Notes: generated from the letters alone by a model not told the origin. A stretch of 64,000 nt of DNA from Chitinophagaceae bacterium (GCA_004173235.1 SEAC01000030.1:62001-126000), one strand, 5' to 3'. Positions 43,440 through 53,075 are shown, counted from the stretch's first letter. Numbers and translations are program-made.

Positions 43440-44647
43440 TATTCCACTGCCTTTAGCTTACTCACCAACACAAACACCACCACCCCGAAACACCCGATCA
43501 CGCTCAGGCTCACGCGGAGGCTCGACAGCGCCGAGATATAGCCGATGAGCGGCGGCCCGAGGAGGAAACCGAAGTAGCCCACGCTCGACACGATGGCGAT
43601 AGCCAGGCCCGCGGCGGAGCCTTCGGCGCTGCGGCCGGCAACGCTGTATAGCGAGGGTATGACGGTGCTCACGCCGATGCCGACGAGCATGAAGCCGATG
43701 GATGCGGGAACGATGAACGGTAATGCCACCGCCAGCGCCATGCCGGCGGAGATGATCAGCCCGTTGGCGCGCAGGATGCGGCGGCGCCCCGCTCGGGCGA
43801 TGACGTAATCGCCCAGGAAGCGGCCCGTGGCCATCATCACCATAAAGCTTGCGTAGCCGATGACGGCAAGGCGCGGCCCCGCGTGCACCACATCGCGGAA
43901 ATACACACCACTCCAGTCGAACATGCACCCTTCGGTGGCCATGCAGCAAAACGCGATCACGCCCAGCTGCAGCAGTGTGCCCGAAGGCTTGCGGAAGAAA
44001 GGCTTTCGCTCGGGTTTCACATTTGACTTTGCGCCCCGCACGAGGTGCGCGGCGTTCAGCGCCACGTTCGCCCATTGCAGCAAAAGGATCAGCAGGAAAT
44101 GCCACAGCGGCGGCCAGTGCAGGTTGACCAGGCCAAGCCCCACGAGCGCACCGGCAAAGCCGGCAATGCTCCACGCACCGTGGAAGGAGGTCATGATCGG
44201 TTTCGGATAGAGCTTTTCGGTTTCAACACCCTGCGTGTTGACGGCGATGTTGGCGAGGTTGCCCGTGATGCCGAAGAAGAAAAGGCAAAGCGCCAGCTGC
44301 CAGGGAGCATGCACGAGGCCGATGAGCGATAGCGCTACCACGTAGAAGGGGGCGGCGGCGGTGAGCACGCGCTTGCTTCCGAAACGATGAACGAGGCGGC
44401 CAGAGATCGGCATCGTCACCAGCTGGCCCAGCGGAAGTGCCAGCAAGAGCGTACCGAGGCCGGCATCGGAAAGCTGCAGGTGAGCCTTGATATCGGGGAT
44501 GCGGCTTGCCCAGGAGGCAAAGGCAATGCCTTGTCCGAAGTAAAAGGCCGACACGGCCATTCGTGTCCGCCGGAGGCGGGCGGGAATGAACCGGGGCATT
44601 TCGTTGACTGCGCCGGGTTGTACTTCCGGCACGCGGGAATCTTCCAT
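43439..44647 (-). CDS. MFS transporter (YbjJ-like)
   Basis: A 402-residue protein with about twelve membrane helices. The start at 44647 (MEDSRVPEVQPGA) is chosen over an earlier ATG 87 bp upstream; a later one at 44599 is also possible. The first half carries FYFGQGIAFASWASRIPDIK and the loop motif GRLVHRFGSKRVL (G-x-x-x-D/H-R-x-G-R/K-R/K). The layout resembles the YbjJ subgroup of MFS carriers. Direction and substrate are not known. It is divergent from the ankyrin gene, with about 98 bp between starts. Confidence 0.9.
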   Translation of the reverse strand: MEDSRVPEVQPGAVNEMPRFIPARLRRTRMAVSAFYFGQGIAFASWASRIPDIKAHLQLSDAGLGTLLLALPLGQLVTMPISGRLVHRFGSKRVLTAAAPFYVVALSLIGLVHAPWQLALCLFFFGITGNLANIAVNTQGVETEKLYPKPIMTSFHGAWSIAGFAGALVGLGLVNLHWPPLWHFLLILLLQWANVALNAAHLVRGAKSNVKPERKPFFRKPSGTLLQLGVIAFCCMATEGCMFDWSGVYFRDVVHAGPRLAVIGYASFMVMMATGRFLGDYVIARAGRRRILRANGLIISAGMALAVALPFIVPASIGFMLVGIGVSTVIPSLYSVAGRSAEGSAAGLAIAIVSSVGYFGFLLGPPLIGYISALSSLRVSLSVIGCFGVVVFVLVSKLKAVE

Positions 44648-44745
44648 CGTTGGTGTTGCAAAGGTGGGGGATTGCCCGGCACACACACGCTTTTTTACCG
44701 TTGTCCGCGATGGCCACGATTCCAATTCTGCCATCTTTGCGATGA

Positions 44746-45576
44746 ATGTTCCTGCCGCGCCTGATCATCGAACTTGAATCGCTACTTTCTGGCCCGCTTC
44801 CTGCCGCGTTGCGCAGCTTCCTCGCGCGGCGCCCGCAGGGCACCGCGCTCGGGCACTTTCGCGCCTACCCACGTGCGCTCGTGCTGGCGCAGTACCGCGA
44901 ACGCATCAACACAGGAACCGATCCGCTGCTACTGCCGGTTGGCAGGAATACCGACGGCGAGCTGCTCGTGCACCTGAAGGAGGAGAGTGTGTGGCTTGAA
45001 TCGGAAGGCAAGCACACCAAAGTTGCAGACAATTTCACCGCATGGCTTAAAGCACAAAGGGCACTGCACAGGCAAGCCAACGACAAAAAGCTCGTGCGCG
45101 CAGCCCGCGCGGGCGATGTTGCGCGGGTCGAACGGCTGCTGCGCCGCGGCACGGATATCAATGAACAGGATGCTACAGGCAACACGCCGCTGATGGCGGC
45201 CCTGCTGGCCTGGCAGTATGAAGCATCTTCGTTACTACTAAAGCATCAACCCGACCTTTCAATCGCCGACGCTTCGGGACACACCGCGCTGATGTGGGCC
45301 GCATACCGCAACCAGCCCCTGCTGGTGCAACAAATGATCGCTCAAGGTGCTGATGTGCACGCACGCACGGCAAGCGGTGAAGGGTTGCTTTACTTTGCGG
45401 TGACGGGGCCACGCTCCGTTACAGAAGGTGGCGGTAAAGGTTCGAGGGAAGTTGTAGAAATACTGATAACAGCTGGTCTCCGGCTCACCGAGCCCCAGTT
45501 GCCCGGCGATCGCCCGGTCGGGGATTTGGGGGTTGAAGCCGAAGAAGGCTTGCGTGCGTGGCTCGCGGGGCAATAA
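44746..45576 (+). CDS. SUKH/SMI1-like domain plus ankyrin repeats
   Basis: A 276-residue protein. The first 105 residues look like the SMI1/KNR4 (SUKH) fold: LPAALRSFLARRPQG, LLLPVGRNTDGELLVHL, VWLESEGKHTKVADNFTAWL. The rest consists of ankyrin units: KLVRAARAGDVARVERLLRRG, TGNTPLMAALLAWQYEASSLLL, SGHTALMWAAYRNQPLLVQQMI and a last unit with REVVEILITAG. SUKH proteins often neutralise contact-dependent toxins, and ankyrin repeats bind proteins. The combination suggests an immunity or binding role; no toxin lies nearby. The SUKH call is by pattern and less certain than the ankyrin call. Confidence 0.78.
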   Translation: MFLPRLIIELESLLSGPLPAALRSFLARRPQGTALGHFRAYPRALVLAQYRERINTGTDPLLLPVGRNTDGELLVHLKEESVWLESEGKHTKVADNFTAWLKAQRALHRQANDKKLVRAARAGDVARVERLLRRGTDINEQDATGNTPLMAALLAWQYEASSLLLKHQPDLSIADASGHTALMWAAYRNQPLLVQQMIAQGADVHARTASGEGLLYFAVTGPRSVTEGGGKGSREVVEILITAGLRLTEPQLPGDRPVGDLGVEAEEGLRAWLAGQ

Positions 45577-45619
45577 GCACGTTCTCCTGCATCCGTGTTT
45601 TGTGTGCATTCCTTGCGCA

Positions 45620-46066
45620 CTACTTACAGGGAATGCCCCCTTCCACGAGGTAGCTCCGCACCGGGTTGGTGCTGTCCAGCGTCACTTCATAACAGTCGCC
45701 TACCGAAAAGTGCTCCTCATAGTCGCTTTGCCAGGCTTCGTACACGATGCCTTTGTAGAGGTATTCGTAATGCACACGCCTTCCCTTGCGTGAGATCTCG
45801 AGCGCGCGCGCGCGGGCGTGGTCGCGGTGCTTTGCAATGGGATCGAGACGGGCATGCTCCTGCTGGCCATGGTAGTAGCCGATGACCCATACCACGCCAT
45901 ATACGGCGAGCGCAAGGCTTACCGCAGGAAGGATCCAACGCTTCCAGTTGCGCGGCTTCTTTTTGATTTTACGGGCCGGTTTACGGGTAGCCGTTGCAGC
46001 TGCTCCGCGGCTTTTGATGGTACCAGCTTTTCTTGAAGGCTTTTTCCTGGGCACGGCTTCACTCAC
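45620..46066 (-). CDS. Single-pass membrane protein with basic N-terminus
   Basis: A 148-residue protein with a lysine/arginine-rich, probably cytoplasmic N-terminus (about residues 1-44), one membrane helix (WILPAVSLALAVYGVVWVIG) and a C-terminal domain with beta strands (RRVHYEYLYKGIVYEAWQS, SVGDCYEVTLDSTNPVRSYL). Two cysteines sit in the outer part. The start used is GTG 46066, which falls in the heptad array; a second GTG four codons on is an alternative. No family was recognised. Confidence 0.72.
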   Translation of the reverse strand: MSEAVPRKKPSRKAGTIKSRGAAATATRKPARKIKKKPRNWKRWILPAVSLALAVYGVVWVIGYYHGQQEHARLDPIAKHRDHARARALEISRKGRRVHYEYLYKGIVYEAWQSDYEEHFSVGDCYEVTLDSTNPVRSYLVEGGIPCK

Positions 46067-46095
46067 GATTCACGATGGACGAATGACGATTCACG
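46061..46095 (+). repeat. Heptad array NTTCACG/NATGACG x5
   Basis: Units ACTCACG, ATTCACG, ATGGACG, AATGACG, ATTCACG in register, between the start of the basic membrane protein and the stop of the M20 peptidase (46097). Same family as 17665 and 35474. Confidence 0.8.
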
Positions 46096-46096
46096 C

Positions 46097-47272
46097 TTAC
46101 CCTTCCGCTCCAAAAAGCGCCATCAGCGCCATCCCGGTCTCGATCGCGCTTTCGTCGATGTTGAAGTTGGGCGTATGCACGCCGGCCGTTATGCCGTTGG
46201 CTTTGTTGGCCGTGCCTAAACGGTAGAAGCAACCCGGTATCACCTGCGAATAATAGCCAAAGTCTTCAGCGCCCATACGCACTTCCGTTTCCTGCACGCG
46301 TTCAGCACCAAGAAATGCTTCGGCCCGCTTGCGCGCATCGGCACTCAATGCTTCATTATTATACACGGTCGGGTAGCCCACATCAATGTGCACGTCGGCC
46401 TGCGCACCCATCGCTTCGGCAGTGCCGCTAACGATGCGGCGGATGATGTCGTGGGCTTTAAAGCGCCACTCTTCATCCATCGCGCGAAAAGTTCCCATCA
46501 ACTTCACTTCCGATGGAATGACGTTGGTGGTATGGCCGCCATTGAATGCAGAGATGGTGAGCACGGAGGGCGACAGCGGGTGGTTGTTGCGGCTGATCAC
46601 CTGCTGCAGCGCCACCACGATATGGCTCGCAACCAGGATCGTATCCACCGTCCAGTTGGGTGCCGCCGCGTGCCCGCCCGGTCCTTTGATGTTGATATAT
46701 AATTCATCGGCCGATGCCATCACTTTGCCGCCGCGGAAGCTGACCAGGCCACACTCCATCTGCGGATGCACGTGCAGGCCATAGATCCGCTCCGGTGCCG
46801 GGTTCTGCAGTGCACCTTCTTTTATGAGCAGCGACGCTCCACCCGGGTTGCGCTCTTCGCCCGGCTGGAACAGTAGTTTTACGGTTCCCGCCCAATGCTC
46901 TTTCGTTTCGGCAAGGATGCGCGCAGCTCCAAGAAGGCAGGTGGTATGCACATCGTGTCCGCAAGCATGCATCACGCCCGGCTTCGTCGATTTATACTCC
47001 ACTTCGTTTTCTTCGGAGATGGGCAGCGCATCCATATCGGCACGAAGTGCAACAATGCGGCTGGAGGGATTTCTACCCTCGATGATACCAACAACGCCTG
47101 TTTGTGCAACGATGGTAAACGGAATGCCGAGTGCCGTCAGCTTTGCCTGGACATACTTTGATGTTTCAAACTCCTCGTAGCTCAGCTCGGGGTGTGCGTG
47201 CAGGTGGCGCCGCACTTGGATATACTCTGGTGAATAGCGCGAAGCAAGTTGCTTGATGGTGTCTTGCAGCAT
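46097..47272 (-). CDS. M20 family amidohydrolase (N-acyl amino acid or hippurate hydrolase type)
   Basis: A 391-residue cytosolic zinc enzyme. Metal-site motifs are the Asp in VALRADMDALPI, then MHACGHDVHTTCLLGA (HACGHD with Cys and His), QPGEERNPGGA with the catalytic Glu pair, and HVHPQME. The dimerisation domain (about 185-300) is inserted as in hippuricase-type M20D enzymes. The final His lies in RMGAEDFGYYSQVIPG. It hydrolyses an N-acyl or amide bond of an amino acid derivative. It starts 20 bp upstream-in-direction of the SPOR gene's stop, in the same orientation. Confidence 0.95.
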   Translation of the reverse strand: MLQDTIKQLASRYSPEYIQVRRHLHAHPELSYEEFETSKYVQAKLTALGIPFTIVAQTGVVGIIEGRNPSSRIVALRADMDALPISEENEVEYKSTKPGVMHACGHDVHTTCLLGAARILAETKEHWAGTVKLLFQPGEERNPGGASLLIKEGALQNPAPERIYGLHVHPQMECGLVSFRGGKVMASADELYINIKGPGGHAAAPNWTVDTILVASHIVVALQQVISRNNHPLSPSVLTISAFNGGHTTNVIPSEVKLMGTFRAMDEEWRFKAHDIIRRIVSGTAEAMGAQADVHIDVGYPTVYNNEALSADARKRAEAFLGAERVQETEVRMGAEDFGYYSQVIPGCFYRLGTANKANGITAGVHTPNFNIDESAIETGMALMALFGAEG

Positions 47273-47292
47273 GGCGCAAAGATACGCGGCTC

Positions 47293-47718
47293 CTAATCTT
47301 CAATTTCTACCGTGTCCTTCTCGGCTTTCAATTCCACAACATCATTGATGATGAAAACACCCTTTGTAAAATGGCTGTTGAGCGACTTGCGATAGGTTTC
47401 GGCTTCCGTGCGCGTTTTGAAGTTGCCCGCTTTCAGTTTGTAATAAGGACTTTGATAGGAGAGGTATGCTTTCAACTCGGGATAAAGCGTGTACACTTTC
47501 GACTTGGCGTCTATCGCCTCCTGCCGGTTGCTCGTGTTGACCACCAGCAGCCTGTAGCCCTGCGCCGTGCGCGAAGATGCCTTGCGCACAGCCACGTTGA
47601 TCTGGCTCTGGCGCTTAGCGAGCAGGTCTACGCGGGGATCTTTGTGCACCACGACGCTGCCCTGGGCCGAAGCGGCAAAGGTGAAGAACAGTGCGGCGAA
47701 AAGGAAGAGGTACTTCAT
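47293..47718 (-). CDS. Exported SPOR domain protein
   Basis: A 141-residue protein with a signal peptide (MKYLFLFAALFFTFAASAQ). The C-terminal half is a SPOR domain: GYRLLVVNTSNRQEAIDAKS, YPELKAYLSYQSPYYKLKAG, FKTRTEAETYRKSLN. SPOR domains bind stretches of denuded peptidoglycan, often near division sites. The last residues (VELKAEKDTVEIED) are acidic. It is followed by the M20 gene in the same direction (20-bp gap). Confidence 0.9.
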   Translation of the reverse strand: MKYLFLFAALFFTFAASAQGSVVVHKDPRVDLLAKRQSQINVAVRKASSRTAQGYRLLVVNTSNRQEAIDAKSKVYTLYPELKAYLSYQSPYYKLKAGNFKTRTEAETYRKSLNSHFTKGVFIINDVVELKAEKDTVEIED

Positions 47719-47835
47719 AACGGCGGAGGTAACAAGAATGATTCCAAAGATAGGGCCGTGCCGGGCGGAGAGAAAGAACGCCGATTTTTTATGATTTTTA
47801 TGATGAACGCAGATGATCCATTGCGGGTCCTTCTC

Positions 47836-48504
47836 TCAATATCCTGCTCCTTCGCCACCACCTTCGCCTTTAACAATGGCAACGCCGGCGCTGCATCCCA
47901 GGCGCGTTGCGCCCGCATCCACGAGTTGTTGCGCAAACACGTGGTCGCGGATGCCGCCGGAAGCTTTGATCTGCATGCCTTCGGGCAACCCCGCGCGCAT
48001 CATCCGTACCGCTTCGATCGTTGCGCCTTTCTCTGCGTAACCCGTCGACGTTTTCATGAAATCAATCGGGTAGTGGCGATAGAGATCGATAACGCGGCGC
48101 AGTTCGTCTTCACTGAGGATGCCGCTCTCTACGATCACCTTCAGTTTTGCATGCTTCTTGGCAACGAGAATTGAAGCGATCTCGGTTTCGAGGTAAGCGA
48201 TGTCGTTGCATTTAAGTGCCGCAAGGTGCATCACCAGGTCTATCTCGTCGGCACCATCTGCAACCGCCTGCTCCGTCTCGGCGATCTTGGCGTTGTAGTG
48301 GCTATACCCGAATGGGAAACCAACAACCGTTGCCACCTTAGGCGACTGGTCGCGCAGGCGGCGCGCCGCATCGGCAACATAGTAGGGAGGCACGCACACG
48401 GCGGCAAAGCCATACTCGATGGCTTCGGAACAAACCTTTTCGATGTCGGCGAGCGTGCAGGTAGGCTTCAGTATCGTGTGGTCGATGTATTGGGCTAGTG
48501 ACAT
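47836..48504 (-). CDS. deoC: Deoxyribose-phosphate aldolase
   Basis: A 222-residue class I aldolase that splits 2-deoxyribose-5-phosphate into glyceraldehyde-3-phosphate and acetaldehyde. Landmarks are IDHTILKPTCT, CVPPYYV, VVGFPFGYSHYNAK, DEIDLV(M)H, and the Schiff-base Lys151 in DFMKTSTGY. The phosphate site GIRDHVFAQ comes near the end. It is the short (about 220 residue) DeoC type. Its array at 48511-48545 lies in the 5' region. No other deoxyribose genes are nearby. Confidence 0.97.
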   Translation of the reverse strand: MSLAQYIDHTILKPTCTLADIEKVCSEAIEYGFAAVCVPPYYVADAARRLRDQSPKVATVVGFPFGYSHYNAKIAETEQAVADGADEIDLVMHLAALKCNDIAYLETEIASILVAKKHAKLKVIVESGILSEDELRRVIDLYRHYPIDFMKTSTGYAEKGATIEAVRMMRAGLPEGMQIKASGGIRDHVFAQQLVDAGATRLGCSAGVAIVKGEGGGEGAGY

Positions 48505-48510
48505 AGATGA

Positions 48511-48545
48511 AGTTTACAGTTTGGAGTTTGCGGTTTGGAGTTCCG
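48511..48545 (-). repeat. Heptad array AGTTTNN x5
   Basis: Units AGTTTAC, AGTTTGG, AGTTTGC, GGTTTGG, AGTTCCG in register, 6 bp upstream of the deoC start. The complement (NNAAACT) belongs to the AAACNNN family of 33797, 41330 and 63474. Confidence 0.82.
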
Positions 48546-48678
48546 CGATGCAGTATTGCTCCCTACGGCCTTCGTTCGCAATGAAGCATAGCATCGCCTT
48601 CAACAATTATCGCCTCAGTTGCCTTATTTTTAAAGCCCTGCTGCCAACGGGCACAAATTAAATCAAAACACCCTTCAT

Positions 48679-51600
48679 ATGAGAAAACGAACCCTGCTGG
48701 CCGCCCTGCTGGCCGCGGCCGGCGGCATTCACGCGCAAGAGACCTTCCCGGTTGCGGGCATCGCTGATCCACGGCCGGAACACTATGCGCTCACACACGC
48801 TACTATCTACAAGGATGCAACAACGGTTCTCACCGATGCGATGCTTGTGGTGAAAGATGGGCGCATCGTTTCGGTAGGCACCGCCAACACACCTCCGGCC
48901 GGCGCAGTGGTGATCGATTGCAAAGGCAAATTCCTTTACCCGTCGTTCATCGACCTGTTCAGCGACTACGGTCTGCCAACCGTGCAGCGCCCCGCCGGCA
49001 ACTTCGATTTCTTTGCACGCGCGCAATACAGCTCCAACACGAAAGGCGCCTACGGCTGGAACCAGGCGGTGCATCCCGAGCAGGAGGCATACCGCCAGTT
49101 TGCCGTCAACGATGCTGCCGCCAAACCCCTGCGCGACCTGGGTTTTGGCGCCGTGCTCACGCATAGCAAAGACGGCATCGCGCGGGGTACGGGCGCATTC
49201 GTTTCGTTGAAGACAGATAAGGAGCATTCCGTGCTGCTGCGCGAGCGGGCCTCGGCACACTACTCCTTCAGCAAAGGTTCGTCCACGCAGGCCTATCCTT
49301 CATCGCTCATGGGCTCCATCGCCCTCCTTCGCCAAACCTATCTCGACGCACAATGGTATCGCTCGAAGCCGGCGAAGGAAGGCGTTAACCTGAGCCTGCA
49401 AGCCTGGAACGATCAGCAGGCATTGCCGCAGATCTTCGATGCCGGCGACAAATGGAACGACATCCGTGCCGACCGCGTTGGCGATGAATTCGGCGTTCAA
49501 TATATCATCAAAGGTGGTGGCAACGAATACCAGCGCATTCGCGAGATCGCCACTACGAAAGCAACCTACATCCTCACATTGAATTTCCCGCAAGCCCAGG
49601 ACGTGGAAGATCCGAACGATGCGCGCTTCGTATCGCTCGCCGACCTGAAACACTGGGAGCTTGCTGCAACCAACCCCGCGGCATTCGAAAAAGCAGGCAT
49701 TCCTTTTTGCCTCAGCGCCGCTGACCTGCGCGATCCGAAAGGCTTCTGGACAGCGTTGCGCACGGCACTCAATTACGGCCTCAGTGAAACGGCCGCACTC
49801 AATGCGCTCACGAAAACACCGGCACAGGCACTCGGTGTGTACGACCAGGTAGGTTCGCTCGAAGCGGGTAAGTGGGCCAACTTCATCGTTACGTCCGGGT
49901 CGCCGTTTGCCGAGCGCACGGTGTTGTATCAAAACTGGGTGCAAGGTACCAAATACAGTGTGCGCGACGATGCCTGGACCGATCGGCGCGGCAACTATCG
50001 AGTGCTGGTGAACAGCGCCTCGGGGCAGCAGGAATACACCCTGCAGTTTCGCGAAAACAACAGCGCATCGCTCATTGGCCGCGACACAACAACATCCCGT
50101 TTTTATTATGATGGCCGCCAGGTACGTATCAACGTCGCGCCCGAGCGCCAGCCCGGAAGCACCCTTTCGCTGAGCGGCATCGTGAACGAAGACAACTGGA
50201 GCGGCACCGGTGTGGATGCGCAGGGCAACCGCATCACCTGGTCGGCTACGTATCAAAGTCCGTTGCCCACACGTGCCGACAGCGCCCGTTCGAAACGCCC
50301 GCAGGGAAGATTGGGTGCCGTCACCTATCCGTTCCTGCCTTTTGGTTGGACAGATAGCACGAAGCCGAAGCAGGAGATCCTCCTCATTCGTAATACTACG
50401 GTATGGACCTCCGAAGATGCCGGTGTGCTCACCAATACCGACGTGCTGCTTGCCGGTGGCAAGATCGCAGGCATCGGCAAAAACCTTCCGGCAGTGCCCG
50501 GTGCGCGCGTCATTGACGGCAGCGGCAAGCACCTTACCGCGGGCATCATCGACGAGCACTCGCACATTGCTACGGCTTCCATCAACGAAGGCGGCCAAAG
50601 CGTCACTTCTGAAGTGCGCATAGGCGACAACATGCAACCCGATGACATCAACATATATCGTCAACTGAGTGGCGGCGTCACAACCTCGCACATTCTGCAC
50701 GGCTCTGCCAACACGATCGGTGGACAAACGCAGCTGATCAAACTGCGTTGGGGTGCCGACGACGAAGGACTGAAGTTCGCGGGCGCGGATCCCTTCATCA
50801 AGTTCGCGCTGGGCGAAAACGTGAAGCGTTCGGTGGCAACGGTCAACACCGGTTCCAACAACAACCGCTACCCCGACACGCGCATGGGTGTGGAGCAGGT
50901 GCTTACAGATGCCTTCACACGTGCCCGCGCATACGAGCGTGCGTGGAAGGTGTTCAACACGGCGAAGAAAAAAGGCGCAGTGCCGCCCCGCCGCGACCTG
51001 GAGCTCGAGGCGCTCGTGGAGATCCTGAACAACCAGCGCTTCATCACCTGCCACAGCTACGTGCAAAGCGAGATCAACGCTTCGATGAAAGTAGCGGAGC
51101 GCCTGGGGTATAAATACAATACGTTCACGCACATTCTTGAAGGATACAAAGTGGCCGACAAAATGAAGGCACACGGTGCCAATGCATCCACCTTCTCCGA
51201 CTGGTGGAACTACAAAGTGGAAGTGATCGATGCGATTCCCTACAACGCATCGCTGATGCAGCGCATGGGGCTCAACGTTGCCATCAATTCCGACGATGCC
51301 GAGATGGCTCGGCGCCTCAATCAGGAAGCCGCGAAGAGTGTGAAGTATGGCGGCATGAGCGAGCCCGACGCGCTGAAGATGGTTACGATCAACCCCGCAA
51401 AAATGCTGCACATCGATCGTCAAACCGGCTCAATCAGGATCGGGAAGGATGCGGATGTTGTGTTGTGGAGCGACAACCCGCTGAGTATCTACGCCCGCGC
51501 ACTTTATACCATCGTTGATGGTACCATCTACTTCGATCGCGAGCAGGATGCAGTACAGCGCCGCGCAGTGACCGAAGAGCGCGCACGCATCATTCGTAAG

Positions 51601-51750
51601 ATGAACAGCGAGAAGCGCAGCGGCGCGCCGGTGCAGCCCGCACAACCGAGCTACTATCACCTACTCAGTTGCGGCGATCACAACCACAGCCACGGCATCC
51701 TCGCCATCGACGATCAGGTAGGCGCAGATGGCGCTGTTTCAAACGACTAA
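48679..51750 (+). CDS. Exported double amidohydrolase: degenerate first half, intact second half
   Basis: A 1023-residue exported protein (signal ends IHAQE). Two amidohydrolase-like modules are fused. The first (about residues 30-430) has the outer beta-sandwich and end motif (ALGVYDQVGSLEAGKWANFI), but where HxH should stand it reads YPSFIDLFSDYG, so metal ligands are missing. The second (about 570-985) has the full set: DEHSHI (HxH near 627), CHSY near 791, THILEG near 817, and the catalytic Asp in INSDDAEM near 870. It should therefore be a metal-dependent amidohydrolase in the periplasm. It ends in a charged tail. The neighbouring gene (51761) is a single, degenerate relative. Confidence 0.9.
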   Translation: MRKRTLLAALLAAAGGIHAQETFPVAGIADPRPEHYALTHATIYKDATTVLTDAMLVVKDGRIVSVGTANTPPAGAVVIDCKGKFLYPSFIDLFSDYGLPTVQRPAGNFDFFARAQYSSNTKGAYGWNQAVHPEQEAYRQFAVNDAAAKPLRDLGFGAVLTHSKDGIARGTGAFVSLKTDKEHSVLLRERASAHYSFSKGSSTQAYPSSLMGSIALLRQTYLDAQWYRSKPAKEGVNLSLQAWNDQQALPQIFDAGDKWNDIRADRVGDEFGVQYIIKGGGNEYQRIREIATTKATYILTLNFPQAQDVEDPNDARFVSLADLKHWELAATNPAAFEKAGIPFCLSAADLRDPKGFWTALRTALNYGLSETAALNALTKTPAQALGVYDQVGSLEAGKWANFIVTSGSPFAERTVLYQNWVQGTKYSVRDDAWTDRRGNYRVLVNSASGQQEYTLQFRENNSASLIGRDTTTSRFYYDGRQVRINVAPERQPGSTLSLSGIVNEDNWSGTGVDAQGNRITWSATYQSPLPTRADSARSKRPQGRLGAVTYPFLPFGWTDSTKPKQEILLIRNTTVWTSEDAGVLTNTDVLLAGGKIAGIGKNLPAVPGARVIDGSGKHLTAGIIDEHSHIATASINEGGQSVTSEVRIGDNMQPDDINIYRQLSGGVTTSHILHGSANTIGGQTQLIKLRWGADDEGLKFAGADPFIKFALGENVKRSVATVNTGSNNNRYPDTRMGVEQVLTDAFTRARAYERAWKVFNTAKKKGAVPPRRDLELEALVEILNNQRFITCHSYVQSEINASMKVAERLGYKYNTFTHILEGYKVADKMKAHGANASTFSDWWNYKVEVIDAIPYNASLMQRMGLNVAINSDDAEMARRLNQEAAKSVKYGGMSEPDALKMVTINPAKMLHIDRQTGSIRIGKDADVVLWSDNPLSIYARALYTIVDGTIYFDREQDAVQRRAVTEERARIIRKMNSEKRSGAPVQPAQPSYYHLLSCGDHNHSHGILAIDDQVGADGAVSND

Positions 51751-51760
51751 TTACAACAAC

Positions 51761-53056
51761 ATGAAAAGACTCATCATAATCATAGCGGCCGGCTTGCTGG
51801 CAGCACCGGGCTTTGCGCAAGAGAATGTTTATCCCGTTGCGCCGCAAAAAGGAATGTTCCTCATCGAGGACGTCACCGTGCATGTAGGCAACGGGCAGGT
51901 GCTGGAGCACAGCGCCGTACTTGTGGAGAATGGAAAGATCAGGCAGGTTGGCGGACGCATCGCCGTCCCTGCCGGAACCAATACGATTCAGGGCGGAAGC
52001 CGGCACCTCTATCCTGGCCTTATTCTTTCCAACTCGAACCTCGGGCTCGTGGAAGTAAATTCGGTACGCGCAAGCAGCGACGTGCAGGAGATCGGCGACA
52101 ACAATGCGAGCGTGCATGCGCTTGTGGCCTACAACACCGATTCAAAAGTGATCAACACGCTGCGCCCCAACGGGATACTGCTGGCGCACGTGGTGCCGCA
52201 GGGCGGATGGATCTCCGGCAATTCGTCGGTAGTGCAACTCGACGCCTGGAACTGGGAAGATGCGGCATACAAAACCGACAACGGCATTTTCATCACGATG
52301 CCCGCCCTCATCGCCCGCCCGCGGCGTGGCGGTGGCGCGCCCGGAGCCGCTCCGGAAGCCGACCCGGTGAAGCAGGGACTCGGGCAGGTGGATGCCATGA
52401 AGCAATTCTTTCGTGGTGCGAAGGCGTATACCGCTGCCCATGAGGAAACGAACCTCGGTTTTGAATCGGTGCAGGGCCTCTTCAATAAATCGAAGAAGCT
52501 GTTCGTGCGCGCCAACACGGTTCGACAGATGCTGGTAGCGCTCGACTTCGTGCGCGAGTTTGGGTTTGATGTGGTGGTCGTTGGTGGCGCAGATGCGTGG
52601 CAGATCGCCGACCTGCTGAAACAGAACAACGTCGCTGTTATCCTCAACCAGATGCACAGCCTGCCCACACTCGACGATGATGACGTGGACCAGCCCTATA
52701 AGACACCTGCTCAATTGCAGAAGGCCGGCGTGCTCTTTGCGATCAACGATGAAGACGGACAAACGCGTGGGCGTAATCTTCCTTTCAATGCCGGAACTGC
52801 CGTGGCATACGGCCTAACAAAGGAAGAGGCCCTGAGCGCCATCACGCTCAACGCGGCACGCATCCTCGGCATCGCACAGCAAACGGGGTCCATCGAAGTG
52901 GGTAAGGATGCCAACTTCGTTTTGTGCACGGGCGACATTCTCGACATGCGCGGTAATGTTCTTACTCATGCTTTCATTCAGGGCCGCGAGGTGCCGCTGG
53001 TGAGCAAGCAAACGCAGCTTTACGAACGCTACAAGGCGAAATATGGGTTGGAATAA
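51761..53056 (+). CDS. Exported amidohydrolase-like protein lacking metal ligands
   Basis: A 431-residue exported protein from the ATG at 51761 (signal MKRLIIIIAAGLLAAPGFAQ). It has the outer-sheet signature ITLNAARILGIAQQTGSIEV and GKDANFVLCTGD of amidohydrolases, and matches the first, degenerate half of the upstream gene. The HxH position reads YPGLILSNSNLG, so no metal site is seen. It is probably not a hydrolase by itself and may assist its neighbour. Start is 11 bp after the upstream stop, so the two are co-transcribed. Confidence 0.87.
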   Translation: MKRLIIIIAAGLLAAPGFAQENVYPVAPQKGMFLIEDVTVHVGNGQVLEHSAVLVENGKIRQVGGRIAVPAGTNTIQGGSRHLYPGLILSNSNLGLVEVNSVRASSDVQEIGDNNASVHALVAYNTDSKVINTLRPNGILLAHVVPQGGWISGNSSVVQLDAWNWEDAAYKTDNGIFITMPALIARPRRGGGAPGAAPEADPVKQGLGQVDAMKQFFRGAKAYTAAHEETNLGFESVQGLFNKSKKLFVRANTVRQMLVALDFVREFGFDVVVVGGADAWQIADLLKQNNVAVILNQMHSLPTLDDDDVDQPYKTPAQLQKAGVLFAINDEDGQTRGRNLPFNAGTAVAYGLTKEEALSAITLNAARILGIAQQTGSIEVGKDANFVLCTGDILDMRGNVLTHAFIQGREVPLVSKQTQLYERYKAKYGLE

Positions 53057-53075
53057 TGAGGAATGCTTAACTCGT

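Noticed and set aside
49300..51423. A 707-codon open frame antisense to the double amidohydrolase
   Set aside because: Mirror frame of a well-supported gene, with no recognisable domain or plausible start context.
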